Positions 26,086 through 35,563 of a DNA stretch of 64,000 nt are shown here, piece by piece. Origin of the DNA: an uncultured Lachnospiraceae bacterium (GTDB taxonomy: Bacteria > Bacillota > Clostridia > Lachnospirales > Lachnospiraceae); assembly GCA_949502235.1 (NCBI GenBank), contig CATBDC010000003.1, positions 62,001 through 126,000 on the forward strand. The letters run 5' to 3'. The notes beneath the pieces are model-generated. The model was given only the letters and a program-made list of their open reading frames with translations, searched no databases and was not told where the DNA came from. Position 1 is the stretch's first letter. Each line of letters starts with the position of its first letter. The position numbers were made by a program, and so were the translations under genes.

Positions 26086-27027
26086 CTATACCTCTGAAGC
26101 CGCCAGCTTCATAAATTCTTCCATACTTCTCGTAAAATATTTATTTCTGCGGTAGTAAAAATATACATTGCGCTTTGCCGCCGGGTCATCAATTTTATAA
26201 TAGTAAATATTTAAGTCCTTTGGAAGGTACTTTATAGCTGTATCACTGATGAAGGAAATCCCCATCCCCTGCTCCGTCAGATGATAGGTTGTGAGCATCT
26301 GATCCAGCTTCCACGCCACCTTCGGCATCACACCTGCACGTTTACAGAGTTCTTCCACTCTCTCTCTTGTATCGTTATGCTCTTTTAAAAATACAAAGGG
26401 CTCCTCTTCAAACATTTTTAGAGGCACTCCGTGCGTCTCCTGCTTTTTATGCACGCCGTTATGTATATCCGCCACACTTAGGCTCCAGGATTTTGCCGCC
26501 CCATTGCTCTTGAAAGCGGCGGGAACCGCCAGAAGAAGATATTCTGTTTTTACATAGCGCTTTTCATACAGCTCCTCATCCATAGGATAATTATCCATTA
26601 GAAGGTCAATCTCCCCTGAAAAAAGCTTCTGCTCAAGCTGCAGGGTATGTCCTTCAACCATTTTAAGCTCCACATTGGGATACAAATGATGAAACCTTTT
26701 AAGAATCCCCGGAAAAACATATGATACAAATAAATATGTCCCTCCTACACACAAAGAGCCGGTAGACAGTTCATTAAGGTTACTGACATATCCTGTAAGC
26801 TCTTCTTCCATCTTCATAATCTGCTCAACCATTTTTATGTACTTTTTTCCGCATTCTGTAAGGCGGACGGGGCTTCTGCTTCTGTCAAAAAGCGGTGTCC
26901 CGATTTTCTTTTCAACCTTTTTTACGGTGGCGCTAAGAGCGGGCTGAGAAATAAAAAGCTTTTCTGCTGCCTTTGAAAAGCTGCCCTCCTTATACACCTC
27001 ATACATATAATTCATATTTGAAAACAT
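26086..27027 (-). CDS. LysR family transcriptional regulator
   Basis: A 313-residue LysR protein: helix-turn-helix (YKEGSFSKAAEKLFISQPALSATVKKVEKKIG) and a full-length periplasmic-binding-like effector domain (SLCVGGTYLFVSYVFPGILKRFHHLYPNV...). The longer frame adds 36 residues from 27135, but I choose 27027 because GGGGGAA lies upstream of MFSNMNYMYEVYK, where LysR homology begins. It is 37 bases upstream of the hemerythrin fusion gene on the same strand and may be co-transcribed. Target unknown. Confidence 0.83.
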   Translation of the reverse strand: MFSNMNYMYEVYKEGSFSKAAEKLFISQPALSATVKKVEKKIGTPLFDRSRSPVRLTECGKKYIKMVEQIMKMEEELTGYVSNLNELSTGSLCVGGTYLFVSYVFPGILKRFHHLYPNVELKMVEGHTLQLEQKLFSGEIDLLMDNYPMDEELYEKRYVKTEYLLLAVPAAFKSNGAAKSWSLSVADIHNGVHKKQETHGVPLKMFEEEPFVFLKEHNDTRERVEELCKRAGVMPKVAWKLDQMLTTYHLTEQGMGISFISDTAIKYLPKDLNIYYYKIDDPAAKRNVYFYYRRNKYFTRSMEEFMKLAASEV

Positions 27028-27151
27028 GTCCGATTCCCCCACATTCTGCAAAACTGCATCCCCTGAAATGACATTAATCTTTGAAAATACCGCACAAAAA
27101 AACAATGTTATAAATACAATCAGCCTTGTATGCATAGCATTGTTTTTATCT

Positions 27152-27176
27152 GTTATTATTCACTCCGTCCATCGGC
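27152..27176. repeat. Small palindromic repeat (family B), partial copy
   Basis: GTTATTATTCACTCCGTCC resembles the left arm and loop of the family; the right arm is lost. Lies between the LysR gene and tRNA-Trp. Confidence 0.35.
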
Positions 27177-27218
27177 TATAAGAAGCAGACATACAAAAGC
27201 TTTTTCCATAATTCAAAA

Positions 27219-27289
27219 CAGGGGATGAGAGAATCGAACTCCCGCCAAAGGTTTTGGAGACCCCTATCATACCACTTGACCAATCCCCT
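27219..27289 (-). tRNA. tRNA-Trp (anticodon CCA)
   Basis: The minus strand folds into a cloverleaf: acceptor AGGGGAT pairs with ATCCCCT, D arm GTC...GAT, anticodon stem GGGGT/ACCTT with loop CTCCAAA (anticodon CCA at 27255-27257), T arm GGGAG-TTCGATT-CTCTC. The discriminator base is G and CCA is not encoded. A consensus promoter lies 20 bases upstream. Confidence 0.95.
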
Positions 27290-27310
27290 GTGCGTCTATC
27301 ACACTAGATA

Positions 27311-27339
27311 TTTATACCATACCCGAGACGCCTTGTCAA
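27311..27339 (-). promoter_or_regulatory. Promoter of tRNA-Trp
   Basis: Minus strand TTGACA (27334-27339), 17-base spacer, TATAAA (27311-27316). It falls between the tRNA and the end of the PanT-like gene. Confidence 0.8.
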
Positions 27340-27349
27340 GCAAAATCGG

Positions 27350-28006
27350 TCAGGAATTTTTTGCTACTGCTGTTACTGGCATGTTCATCTTTTTAAATAT
27401 CTGTATCAGCACCTTGCCGACAGCCAATACAAGTACTGCTGCTGCAATCGCCTCCGGAATTCCTGATGCTGTCACTGTTCCCATAATAAGACCCCATACT
27501 GCCGTAATCCCTACCTCTCTGGCTTCTGCATACTGACTGGCAAACAAAAGGTAAATACTTCCCATAACCGCAATGGTGTTTACCATAGAACCTGCAAACC
27601 CAACAACCGGAAGAGCGATCAGCTGGTTTACCTTTAACCTGCTAAGAAGAATAAAAAGCCAGCCTGCCGCGATTCCAATTAATACTCTGCAGCCCACGGA
27701 TATCCACAATGCCTTTACTGCTCCTAAAAGTCCTGTGGTGCTCATAAATGGAGAGAACGCAAAGGACAAAAGCGTCGGTGCTACTGTGTTGCTTACAAGG
27801 GAACAGATACCGAATACTGCTCCTAATACCGCTCCCGCAGACGGGCCTAACAAAATCGCTCCAAGAATTACCGGAATATGTACAGTTGTCGCCTTAATAA
27901 TCGGAAGCTGAATCATACCGAGAGGCGTGTTCGCCAGCACGATAACAATCGCTGCCATAAGTGCAACACTGACCATCCATTTTGTGTCGTGTCTTACTTC
28001 TTTCAT
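27350..28006 (-). CDS. ECF transporter substrate-binding subunit, PanT-like (pantothenate)
   Basis: A 218-residue, six-helix ECF S component. NTPLGMIQLPIIKATTVHIPVILGAILLGPSAGAVLG is the signature of the pantothenate (PanT) branch; AAGAVLG-type helices bind the ECF-T subunit. It needs the shared EcfA/A'/T module, which is not here. It is divergent from coaBC, which acts on phosphorylated pantothenate, and this supports the assignment. A TCCCGCTTAAGCGGGA palindrome lies in its leader. Confidence 0.82.
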   Translation of the reverse strand: MKEVRHDTKWMVSVALMAAIVIVLANTPLGMIQLPIIKATTVHIPVILGAILLGPSAGAVLGAVFGICSLVSNTVAPTLLSFAFSPFMSTTGLLGAVKALWISVGCRVLIGIAAGWLFILLSRLKVNQLIALPVVGFAGSMVNTIAVMGSIYLLFASQYAEAREVGITAVWGLIMGTVTASGIPEAIAAAVLVLAVGKVLIQIFKKMNMPVTAVAKNS

Positions 28007-28030
28007 TATTCAATTCCTCCTTGTTATCAT

Positions 28031-28046
28031 TCCCGCTTAAGCGGGA
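28031..28046. promoter_or_regulatory. 16-bp perfect palindrome in the panT leader
   Basis: TCCCGCTTAAGCGGGA lies about 10 bases upstream of the panT ribosome site and downstream of a minus-strand TATAAT (28070-28075). It could be an operator or a small RNA hairpin. Confidence 0.5.
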
Positions 28047-28147
28047 TACAATACAATTGTTACCTGCTAATTATAGCACCTCTCCTTCCATGAGGCAAGA
28101 TGGAGATTTTCCTGTAAATTTTTTAATGAAATTCACGCTCTTTATTC

Positions 28148-28176
28148 TTGCATGTTTCACTGAAACAGGGTATAGT
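28148..28176 (+). promoter_or_regulatory. coaBC promoter with 13-bp palindrome
   Basis: TTGCAT (28148-28153), 17-base spacer, TATAGT (28171-28176). The spacer holds GTTTCACTGAAAC (28154-28166), a perfect dyad around a central C, which could be an operator for a pantothenate- or CoA-related repressor. Promoter seen; role inferred. Confidence 0.65.
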
Positions 28177-28219
28177 GATAAACAAAAAGATTTCAAGTCA
28201 ACTATAGGAGAGATTTCAG

Positions 28220-29416
28220 ATGCTTTTAAAAGATAAAACTGTTCTTCTGGGGGTCACCGGCGGGATTGCCGCCTATAAGAGTGCTTATCTTGCAAGCCTT
28301 CTCGTAAAGGCCGGCGCCTCGGTGCGGGTCATTATGACAGAACATGCAAAGAATTTTATTAACCCCATTACCTTTGAAACTTTAACGGGGCATAAATGCA
28401 TTACCGATACCTTTGACCGTAATTTTGAATTCCATGTGGAGCATGTCGCACTCGCAAAAAAGGCTGATGTGATTCTGGTAGCACCGGCAACGGCCAATAT
28501 CATTGCCAAGCTGGCACACGGGATTGCGGATGATATGCTGACTACTACGATTCTTGCAAGCAGGGCGCCGAAAATCATTGCACCGGCCATGAATACAGGT
28601 ATGTACGAAAACCCTGTAACTTTAGATAACCTGAAGCTTTTAGCTGAATATGGCATGGGAATTATCCCCCCTTCTACCGGAAGGCTTGCCTGCGGCGATG
28701 AGGGTGCCGGAAAGATGCCGGAACCGGATGTATTATATGAATATGTTCTGCGCTGTCTGGCATATGAAAAAGACATGTCAGGACTGCATGTGATGGTAAC
28801 TGCCGGTCCCACCTGCGAGGCCATTGACCCGGTGCGTTATATCACAAACCATTCCACGGGTAAAATGGGCTACAGCATCGCGAGGATGTGCATGCTGCGG
28901 GGAGCCCGCGTTACCCTGATAAGCGGAAAAACTGCTCTTATCCCGCCCCCGTTTGTGGAGGTTATCCCTGTAACATCAGCTAAGGATATGTACGATGCCG
29001 TAACCGCAAAAAGCAGTGAAATGGATATTATTATCAAATCTGCCGCTGTCGCCGATTATCGTCCCGTTCATGTGGCTAAGGAGAAGGTTAAAAAGTCTGA
29101 TTCCTCTCTTTCTATTGAGCTGGAACGGACAGACGATATTTTGAAATACCTGGGGGCACATAAGAAGGAAGGACAGTTTCTGTGCGGCTTCTCCATGGAA
29201 ACAGAAAATATGCTTGAAAATTCCCGGAAGAAGCTTACTCAGAAAAATCTGGATATGATTGTGGCAAATAATCTGAAAATGCAGGGCGCGGGTTTCGGGA
29301 CAGACACAAATATTGTCACCATCATCACCCCGGATTCCGTGACAGAGCTTGCTCTTATGAAAAAGGATGAGGTTGCCCTTAAATTGATTGACACGATTTT
29401 AGAACGAAGAAATTAG
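28220..29416 (+). CDS. coaBC: Bifunctional phosphopantothenoylcysteine decarboxylase / phosphopantothenate-cysteine ligase
   Basis: A 398-residue two-domain enzyme for two steps of coenzyme A synthesis. CoaC part (1-180): VTGGIAAYKSAYL, the active-site His in EFHVEHVALAK, PAMNTGMYENP and RLACGDEGAGKMPEP with the catalytic Cys. CoaB part (185-398): VTAGPTCEAIDPVRYITNHSTGKMGY, SAAVADYRP and K-x-K-x-K-like VKKSDSSLSIELERTDDIL. Normal length. A promoter with an embedded dyad is upstream and a terminator downstream. Confidence 0.96.
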   Translation: MLLKDKTVLLGVTGGIAAYKSAYLASLLVKAGASVRVIMTEHAKNFINPITFETLTGHKCITDTFDRNFEFHVEHVALAKKADVILVAPATANIIAKLAHGIADDMLTTTILASRAPKIIAPAMNTGMYENPVTLDNLKLLAEYGMGIIPPSTGRLACGDEGAGKMPEPDVLYEYVLRCLAYEKDMSGLHVMVTAGPTCEAIDPVRYITNHSTGKMGYSIARMCMLRGARVTLISGKTALIPPPFVEVIPVTSAKDMYDAVTAKSSEMDIIIKSAAVADYRPVHVAKEKVKKSDSSLSIELERTDDILKYLGAHKKEGQFLCGFSMETENMLENSRKKLTQKNLDMIVANNLKMQGAGFGTDTNIVTIITPDSVTELALMKKDEVALKLIDTILERRN

Positions 29417-29421
29417 ATTTA

Positions 29422-29470
29422 AAAAAGCTGTCTTTGGATGATATCATCTATCTCCCCAGGACAGCTTTTT
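29422..29470. terminator. Bidirectional terminator between coaBC and radA
   Basis: AAAAAGCTGTC (29422-29432) pairs with GACAGCTTTTT (29460-29470). A- and T-runs on both sides let it end both convergent genes. Confidence 0.88.
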
Positions 29471-29482
29471 ATATCTCTTACA

Positions 29483-30832
29483 CTATATAAGGCTCATTGC
29501 CTGGTTCACCGTCTTCACGCCGATAATCTCAATACCTTCTGTTTTTCCCACTGTCTTAAGGGCTACCTCCGGTATGATACACTTCTTAAAGCCCAGCTTT
29601 TTTGCCTCTGCCACACGCTGCTCCGGCATGGTAACAGCACGAACCTCACCGCTTAAGCCAACCTCCCCGAATACAATTGTATCTTCAGAAACCGGCCTGT
29701 TTTTGTAGCTTGATACAATGGACATAACGATTCCAAGATCCGTTGCCGGCTCGTTCATTCGGATTCCGCCTGCTACATTTACATAGGCATCATAATTTGA
29801 AAGAGGCAGACCCATCCTTTTTTCCAGAACTGCCATCAGAAGATTTACCCTGTTATAGTCCAGGCCGGCGGCTGTCCTCCTCGGCATACCGAAATTGCTC
29901 TTACATACAAGCGCCTGAATCTCCAGAAGCATAGGGCGGGTTCCTTCTATTGCACATGCCACAACAGAACCCGAAGCACACTCTGGCCTTCCATTTAACA
30001 TATACTCTGAGGGATTTTCCACTTCTATGAGGCCCTTTTCCCTCATCTCAAATACTCCGATTTCATTTGTAGAACCAAAGCGGTTTTTTACGCTGCGCAG
30101 GATTCGGTAGGACGCATATCTGTCTCCTTCAAAATAAAGCACCGTATCCACCATATGCTCTAATACTCTTGGACCGGCAACCGTCCCCTCCTTCGTCACA
30201 TGTCCGACAATAAAAATTGATATGCCAAATCCCTTGGCAAGCTGCATAAATACATTCGTAGATTCCCTTACCTGGGATACACTTCCCGGAGCAGAGGCCA
30301 CTGTTTCATCATACATGGTCTGAATAGAGTCAATGACCACCATATCCGGCTTCTGTTCTTCAATCACACCTCGTATCATATCCAGATTTGTCTCGCACAA
30401 GAGATACAGGCTGTCCGAAAAATCTCCCATACGGTTTGCCCGCATTTTAATCTGCTTCAGTGATTCCTCACCGGATATATACAGAATTTTTTTATTTTTG
30501 TCCGACAGCTTCCTGCATACCTGCAGAAGGAGTGTGGACTTTCCAATTCCCGGATCGCCTCCTACTAACACAAGGGAGCCGGGCACGATTCCTCCGCCCA
30601 GCACTCTGTCAAGCTCTCCGATCCCCGTTAGCTCCCTTTCATCCTCGTCCGCCCTTACACTAGACAGGATGACTGCCTTTGCCTGTTTTGCGGCTTTTAC
30701 GGCTCCTGCTTTTGCAGGAGCCGCCTTTTCCTCCACAAATGTATTCCATTCCTTACACATGGGACATTGTCCAAGCCACTTGCTCTCTTCATGTCCGCAA
30801 TTCTGACAGAAAAATATACTCTTTTTTTTCAT
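29483..30832 (-). CDS. radA: DNA repair protein RadA
   Basis: A 449-residue RadA/Sms. N-terminal zinc finger CQNCGHEESKWLGQCPMC, RecA-like ATPase with Walker A GGDPGIGKSTL, RadA-specific KNRFGSTNEIGVFEM and a C-terminal Lon-like (LonC) domain (NVAGGIRMNEPATDLGI). It helps branch migration during recombination. It lies 4 bases after a small unknown gene on the same strand. Confidence 0.95.
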   Translation of the reverse strand: MKKKSIFFCQNCGHEESKWLGQCPMCKEWNTFVEEKAAPAKAGAVKAAKQAKAVILSSVRADEDERELTGIGELDRVLGGGIVPGSLVLVGGDPGIGKSTLLLQVCRKLSDKNKKILYISGEESLKQIKMRANRMGDFSDSLYLLCETNLDMIRGVIEEQKPDMVVIDSIQTMYDETVASAPGSVSQVRESTNVFMQLAKGFGISIFIVGHVTKEGTVAGPRVLEHMVDTVLYFEGDRYASYRILRSVKNRFGSTNEIGVFEMREKGLIEVENPSEYMLNGRPECASGSVVACAIEGTRPMLLEIQALVCKSNFGMPRRTAAGLDYNRVNLLMAVLEKRMGLPLSNYDAYVNVAGGIRMNEPATDLGIVMSIVSSYKNRPVSEDTIVFGEVGLSGEVRAVTMPEQRVAEAKKLGFKKCIIPEVALKTVGKTEGIEIIGVKTVNQAMSLI

Positions 30833-30836
30833 CCTG

Positions 30837-31250
30837 CTACTTCTTCACGATCCTAACTGCTACACATTTATCAGGTGAAAGCTCTGCACTGATGCTTAAC
30901 TTTCCGCTTAAATTCGTCTTCATGTCTCCTGCGTTGACCTCATCCATATACACCACATACTCGCTGTCTGCCTCAAGCTCAAGCGTAACCTGTGCATCCC
31001 TCGCCCCTGATACAGAAAAGCTTATCTCTTTTTCTGATGCCTTAAAATTCTCTACTGCTGTTCCTGGTACGGATTCATACACGAACATACCATTCTTTTC
31101 AACCTTTGTAATCTCGGCAAACGTCTTTACCTTATAAATATCCCCCTGGAACTCAAACCCGTCAAGCTTCGTCTTACTTGACAGTGTATAGTCTCCAAAG
31201 CTTAAAGATTTGTCTGCCTCTGCTCTTAAAAGTTCTTTTACTGCTGCCAC
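30837..31250 (-). CDS. Conserved protein of unknown function between clpC and radA
   Basis: A 137-residue, mainly beta-strand, acidic protein, AAVKELLRAEADKSLSFGDYTL..., ending AVRIVKK. I recognise no catalytic motif. The start is GTG at 31250, eight bases after AGGAGG. It lies 51 bases after clpC and 4 bases before radA and is likely transcribed with them. I have seen similar short genes beside clpC/radA in related anaerobes, some labelled endosialidase chaperone, but that label is not supported by what is visible. Confidence 0.6.
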   Translation of the reverse strand: MAAVKELLRAEADKSLSFGDYTLSSKTKLDGFEFQGDIYKVKTFAEITKVEKNGMFVYESVPGTAVENFKASEKEISFSVSGARDAQVTLELEADSEYVVYMDEVNAGDMKTNLSGKLSISAELSPDKCVAVRIVKK

Positions 31251-31301
31251 CTGCGCTTCCTCCTATGGTTTTTGTACTTTTCATTATATATCATATCTGT
31301 T

Positions 31302-33734
31302 TTAATTTGTAGACTTCGGCGTAAATTTTATTTCTTTTTTAGACATTCCTGCAACTACATCCATGCCTCTTTTCACTTCTCCTGAAAGCACTGCTTCTGC
31401 AAGCTTATCTTCAAGATTACTCTGCACCGCACGCCTTAAAGGCCTTGCCCCGTATTTTTTATCTGATCCAGTCTCCACAATATACTTCTTTACGGAATCC
31501 CGTATGGTCAGGCTGATATCAAGCTGTTCCTTTGCCCTTGATACAACCTCCCTGCACATGAGGCTTACAATACGCTTCATCTCATCCTCGTCAAGGGGAT
31601 GGAAAACAATCGTCTCATCAATTCTATTTAAAAACTCTGGCCTGAATATAAGCTTGACCTCATTCAGAACGTTAGACTTCATCCGCTTATAGTCGCCCTC
31701 TTTATCCTCCTTTGCATTAAATCCAAGCTTTTTCGGATCTATAATGGCCTGCGCCCCGGCGTTGGATGTCATAATGATTACCGTATTCCGGAAATCCACC
31801 TTCCGTCCCTGGGAGTCCGTAATATGCCCATCGTCCAGCACCTGCAGAAGGATGTTAAATACATCCGGATGCGCTTTTTCAATCTCATCAAACAAAAGAA
31901 CAGAATAGGGATGGCGCCTGACCTGCTCACTTAGCTGTCCTCCGTCATCATGTCCTACATAGCCCGGAGGAGATCCTATCATCTTCGCCACACTGTGCTT
32001 TTCCATATATTCCGACATATCGACACGGATCATAGAGTCCTCATTGCCAAACAATGTCTCGGAAAGTGCCTTTGAAAGCTCTGTCTTCCCCACTCCGGTA
32101 GGTCCTAAAAACAGGAAGGAGCCTATGGGACGGCCCGGATCCTTTAACCCTACTCTTCCACGCCTGACTGCTCTTGCAACTGCCGTAACAGCCTCCTCCT
32201 GCCCAATCACCCTCTTGTGGAGGGTCTGCTCCAGTTTCTGAAGCCTTACCCCTTCTGATTCCTGAAGCTTCTGCACCGGAATTTTTGTCCACTCTGATAC
32301 AACATCCGCAATATCATTCTCCGTAACCTGCACCTGCTTCTTCGCATTTCTTGCCTGGAACGTTTTCTTGGTATGGATGAGCTTTTCTTCCGCCTCCTGC
32401 TTCTCCCGCCTAAGCACCGATGCTTCTGCCATATTTCCCTCACAGATAGCATCCTCAAGCTCCTGGGCCAGAGAAGAAACCATATGCTCCAGGTCATAGA
32501 TCCGATCCGGGACCTTAAAGCCCCTAAGCGACACCTTAGAGCACGCCTCGTCTAATACGTCAATCGCCTTATCCGGAAGGAATCTGTCACTGATATAACG
32601 ATCCGACAAATGAACAGCCGCCTTAAGAGCCTCCGTCTCAATCTCTACATGATGATGGCTTTCATACCGTGATTTTAAACCATTTAAAATATCAAGGCAG
32701 TGATCCTTATCCGGCTCTTCCACGGTAATCGGCTGGAACCGTCTTTCCAGAGCCGCATCCTTTTCGATATATTTCCGGTACTCCACAATCGTTGTGGCGC
32801 CGATGAGCTGGAATTCCCCTCTTGCAAGGGCAGGTTTCAGGATATTAGACGCATCCATGGCTCCTTCCGCTCCGCCTGCACCGATTATCGTATGCACCTC
32901 ATCTAAAAATAAAATAACATTTCCTGCTGATCTTACCTCCTGAATCAGGCGTTTCATCCGCTCCTCAAATTCGCCCCGGTATTTTGAGCCCGCAATCATT
33001 CCTGCAAGATCCATCGTAAGAATACGTTTATCCTTCATGCCATCTGGTACAACCCCTGTGGCAATCTGGGCTGCAAGCCCCTCCACAACTGCAGTTTTCC
33101 CCACTCCGGGTTCCCCCACAAGACACGGATTATTTTTCGTACGCCTGCTTAACACCTGCATAAGCCTGTGAATCTCTGTCTCTCTTCCGATAACCGGGTC
33201 AAGCCTTCCCTCCTCGGCCTGCATGGTAAGATCCGTCCCATACTGCATAAGAACACTGCCCCTGCCATTCTCCTGCATGATCTCGCTCTGATATTCTTTC
33301 AGGTCAACTCCAATTACATTTAAAATCTCCTGAAATATTTTCTGAATATTAATATTCAGGGTAAGGAGTATACGTGTGGCAACACAATCTGTCTGCCGGA
33401 TCATGGACAGGAGCATATGTTCTGTCCCGATCTCCTCGGATCGAAAGCGGATCGCCTCATTTTTACTTTCTTCTAAAATATATTCAAGCCTGGGACTTCT
33501 CTCTGGATTTTCCTCAACCACCGCATCTCCCACAGGAGAAATTAACTCATCTACAATCTTATATATATTTTCTTCCTCTACTCCATTCGCGGCCAGAATC
33601 TGCCCCGCAACCCCGGTATAGCATTTGCGCAGACTTAAGAGCAGGTGTTCTGTACCCACATATGGATGGTGCAGTTCTTTTGCAATGGCTTTTGCCGTCC
33701 TTAACACCTCATTCGCCTGTTTTGTATAATTCAT
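31302..33734 (-). CDS. clpC: ClpC-type AAA+ unfoldase
   Basis: An 810-residue Clp ATPase: N-domain with two repeats ([39 protein letters not shown]), AAA1 with [13 protein letters not shown] near residue 215, a middle coiled coil (about 415-470) and AAA2 with [12 protein letters not shown] near 545, [24 protein letters not shown]. It unfolds proteins for ClpP. Unlike Bacillus, no ctsR-mcsA-mcsB precede it; a GntR regulator gene is upstream. A partial family B repeat lies in its leader. Confidence 0.93.
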   Translation of the reverse strand: MNYTKQANEVLRTAKAIAKELHHPYVGTEHLLLSLRKCYTGVAGQILAANGVEEENIYKIVDELISPVGDAVVEENPERSPRLEYILEESKNEAIRFRSEEIGTEHMLLSMIRQTDCVATRILLTLNINIQKIFQEILNVIGVDLKEYQSEIMQENGRGSVLMQYGTDLTMQAEEGRLDPVIGRETEIHRLMQVLSRRTKNNPCLVGEPGVGKTAVVEGLAAQIATGVVPDGMKDKRILTMDLAGMIAGSKYRGEFEERMKRLIQEVRSAGNVILFLDEVHTIIGAGGAEGAMDASNILKPALARGEFQLIGATTIVEYRKYIEKDAALERRFQPITVEEPDKDHCLDILNGLKSRYESHHHVEIETEALKAAVHLSDRYISDRFLPDKAIDVLDEACSKVSLRGFKVPDRIYDLEHMVSSLAQELEDAICEGNMAEASVLRREKQEAEEKLIHTKKTFQARNAKKQVQVTENDIADVVSEWTKIPVQKLQESEGVRLQKLEQTLHKRVIGQEEAVTAVARAVRRGRVGLKDPGRPIGSFLFLGPTGVGKTELSKALSETLFGNEDSMIRVDMSEYMEKHSVAKMIGSPPGYVGHDDGGQLSEQVRRHPYSVLLFDEIEKAHPDVFNILLQVLDDGHITDSQGRKVDFRNTVIIMTSNAGAQAIIDPKKLGFNAKEDKEGDYKRMKSNVLNEVKLIFRPEFLNRIDETIVFHPLDEDEMKRIVSLMCREVVSRAKEQLDISLTIRDSVKKYIVETGSDKKYGARPLRRAVQSNLEDKLAEAVLSGEVKRGMDVVAGMSKKEIKFTPKSTN

Positions 33735-33762
33735 GTCGTCTGTTCCTTTCTACTTATGATGT

Positions 33763-33787
33763 GATTACTGTTCACTCCGTTCGCGCC
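33763..33787. repeat. Small palindromic repeat (family B), partial copy
   Basis: GATTACTGTTCACTCCGTTC retains the left arm and loop; the right arm is changed to GCGCCGT. It lies in the clpC leader, downstream of the GntR gene. Confidence 0.5.
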
Positions 33788-33801
33788 GTATATCTATTCT
33801 A

Positions 33802-34176
33802 TTACCCAAATGTGTATTCGTCAAACAATTCATCCACCAGCTCATGCACTTCCTCCCTGCGGATATTTTTACAGCAGCCTTTGGCAAGAGCAATGCGAAG
33901 CTCCCTCTTTAGCTCCTCGTGGGCGTGAATCTTATTAATGTCAATGGCAATCACCGCGCCCTTTCTCCTGTCAAGCTGTATAAAGCCCTGCTGCTTTAGT
34001 ATAGAATATGCTTTATTCACTGTATGCATGTTAATACCTACCGTATCCGCGAGCTGCCGGACAGAAGGAAGCGTATCACCCTCATGAAGCACTTCTGTCG
34101 CAATTCCCATGATAATCTGATGCTGCAGCTGTACATAAATGGCCTCATCACTGTTAAAATCAATCTCTATAAGCAT
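33802..34176 (-). CDS. GntR family regulator, YtrA subfamily
   Basis: A 124-residue short GntR protein with the winged helix only (IYVQLQHQIIMGIATEVLHEGDTLPSVRQLADTVGINMHTVNKAYSILKQQGFI) and a short helical dimer tail, as in YtrA regulators that control ABC transporters. No ABC operon adjoins it; clpC follows after 67 bases. A promoter candidate lies upstream (minus strand TTGCAT-17-TAACCT). Ligand and target unknown. Confidence 0.85.
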   Translation of the reverse strand: MLIEIDFNSDEAIYVQLQHQIIMGIATEVLHEGDTLPSVRQLADTVGINMHTVNKAYSILKQQGFIQLDRRKGAVIAIDINKIHAHEELKRELRIALAKGCCKNIRREEVHELVDELFDEYTFG

Positions 34177-34242
34177 CCTGTCACCTCTTTTGTTATATAC
34201 AGGTTAGCACACATAGAATATTTATGCAAGAACTTTATAGTC

Positions 34243-34318
34243 GGGGACAGGGAGAAACGAATCTGGGACGGAGTTTTTCTAGAAAAACTCCGTCCCAGAT
34301 TCGTTTCTCCCTGTCCCC
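34243..34318. repeat. Long palindromic repeat (family A), copy 3, perfect 76-bp palindrome
   Basis: Two perfect 38-bp arms with no loop (axis between 34280 and 34281). Boxes GGGGACAGGG and TGGGACGGAG are shared with other copies; the bases between (AGAAACGAATC) and the centre (TTTTTCT) are not. It lies between ald and the GntR gene, both minus-strand. Confidence 0.92.
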
Positions 34319-34344
34319 ATCACATCCCCACAGCTTCAGGAAAA

Positions 34345-35460
34345 TCAGAAAATTGTTCGTATATCTGTATATTCATAGCAGTCAAAGCTGTCCGCAACGT
34401 TTTTGCACGTCAGCTTTCCGTCATAGGTGTTTATCGCGGAATAGATTGTCTCATCCTCTCTGCATGCCTGCTCAAGCCCTTTATCTGCTATCTTAAGGCC
34501 GTAGCCTAAGGTCGCATTGGTCAGGGCGATAGTTGAGGTCCTGGGAACTGCTCCGGGCATGTTTCCTACACAATAATGGACAATGCCCTCTTCTATGAAA
34601 ACCGGATCGTCATGATAGGTCATTTTCGTTGTCTCGCCGCACCCGCCCTGATCTACGGCCACGTCTACGAATACAGTACCGGGCCTCATCTGTTTTAGAT
34701 ATTTTTTCTTAAAGATCTTCGGGGCAGCTTTTCCCGGGATCAGTACGGATCCGATAACCAGATCTGCCGTTTTAACGCATGCTTCAATATTGGCGTCTGT
34801 GGAGGCCAGTGTCTGTATCCGCGCGCCGAAAATGTCATCCAGATAGGAAAGCCTTTGAAGATTAATATCCAGAATCGTTACGTTTGCTCCCATTCCTACG
34901 GCAATCTTGCATGCATTTGTTCCCACTGAACCGCCGCCTAAGATAACCACATTGGCCTTTGGCGTGCCGGGCACTCCTGCCAGAAGAACTCCTGAACCGC
35001 CGAATATCTTTTCCAGGTATTTTGCTCCCTCCTGTACACTTAAGCGTCCGGCAATCTGGCTCATGGGCGCAAGGAGCGGGAGGCCGCCGTTTCTGTCTGT
35101 CAGTGTCTCATAGGCAGCGCCTTTTACCTTGCCGGAAAGAAGTGCGTCAGTCTGAGGCTTATCTGCGGCAAGATGCAGATAAGTGTAAAGAATCAGTCCT
35201 TCATGAAAAAGGGGATATTCCTCCTTCAGAGGCTCCTTAACCTTAATGATCATCTCCGCCCTGTCCCACACCTCTTTTGCAGTCCCAAGTATTCTGGCCC
35301 CTGCCGCAATATACTCTGCATCCGTAAATCCTGAACCTGTACCGGCGCCTTCCTGAATATAAACCTCATGGCCGCGCGCCGCATAGCTTTTTACATTGTC
35401 TGGCGTCATGCCTACCCGGAATTCATTATTTTTGATTTCTTTTACACATCCTACTCGCAT
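34345..35460 (-). CDS. ald: Alanine dehydrogenase
   Basis: A 371-residue NAD-dependent alanine dehydrogenase. MRVGCVKEIKNNEFRVGMTP (substrate Arg15), GLILYTYLHLAAD, the catalytic Lys in IIKVKEPLKEEYPLF and His in TYLHLA, and the dinucleotide site VVILGGGSVGTNACKIAVGMGANVTILD are all present. It interconverts L-alanine and pyruvate plus ammonia. Divergent from an RpiR-type regulator with twin AT-rich palindromes between them, which suggests regulation by that protein. It probably feeds amino-acid fermentation. Confidence 0.94.
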   Translation of the reverse strand: MRVGCVKEIKNNEFRVGMTPDNVKSYAARGHEVYIQEGAGTGSGFTDAEYIAAGARILGTAKEVWDRAEMIIKVKEPLKEEYPLFHEGLILYTYLHLAADKPQTDALLSGKVKGAAYETLTDRNGGLPLLAPMSQIAGRLSVQEGAKYLEKIFGGSGVLLAGVPGTPKANVVILGGGSVGTNACKIAVGMGANVTILDINLQRLSYLDDIFGARIQTLASTDANIEACVKTADLVIGSVLIPGKAAPKIFKKKYLKQMRPGTVFVDVAVDQGGCGETTKMTYHDDPVFIEEGIVHYCVGNMPGAVPRTSTIALTNATLGYGLKIADKGLEQACREDETIYSAINTYDGKLTCKNVADSFDCYEYTDIRTIF

Positions 35461-35486
35461 AATCGTGTCCCTCCTGACATTCTTTT

Positions 35487-35513
35487 GTTACCGTTCATTC
35501 CGTTCACAGTAAC
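35487..35513. repeat. Small palindromic repeat (family B), copy in the ald leader
   Basis: GTTACCGT (35487-35494) and ACAGTAAC (35506-35513) pair with one mismatch around TCATTCCGTTC. It lies 26 bases upstream of the ald start. Confidence 0.65.
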
Positions 35514-35563
35514 CTTCTTTTTTCATTCATAATACCTTGTGTTAAATAGCTTTCCGTGTTTTT

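Noticed and set aside
27028-27135. 36-residue N-terminal extension of the LysR at 26086, hydrophobic start
   Set aside because: A good ribosome site and the start of LysR homology both lie at 27027; the extension is likely untranslated leader.
31302-34176. clpC as part of a ctsR-mcsA-mcsB-clpC stress operon
   Set aside because: None of ctsR, mcsA or mcsB is present; upstream is only a YtrA-type GntR gene, and I see no CtsR heptad repeats.
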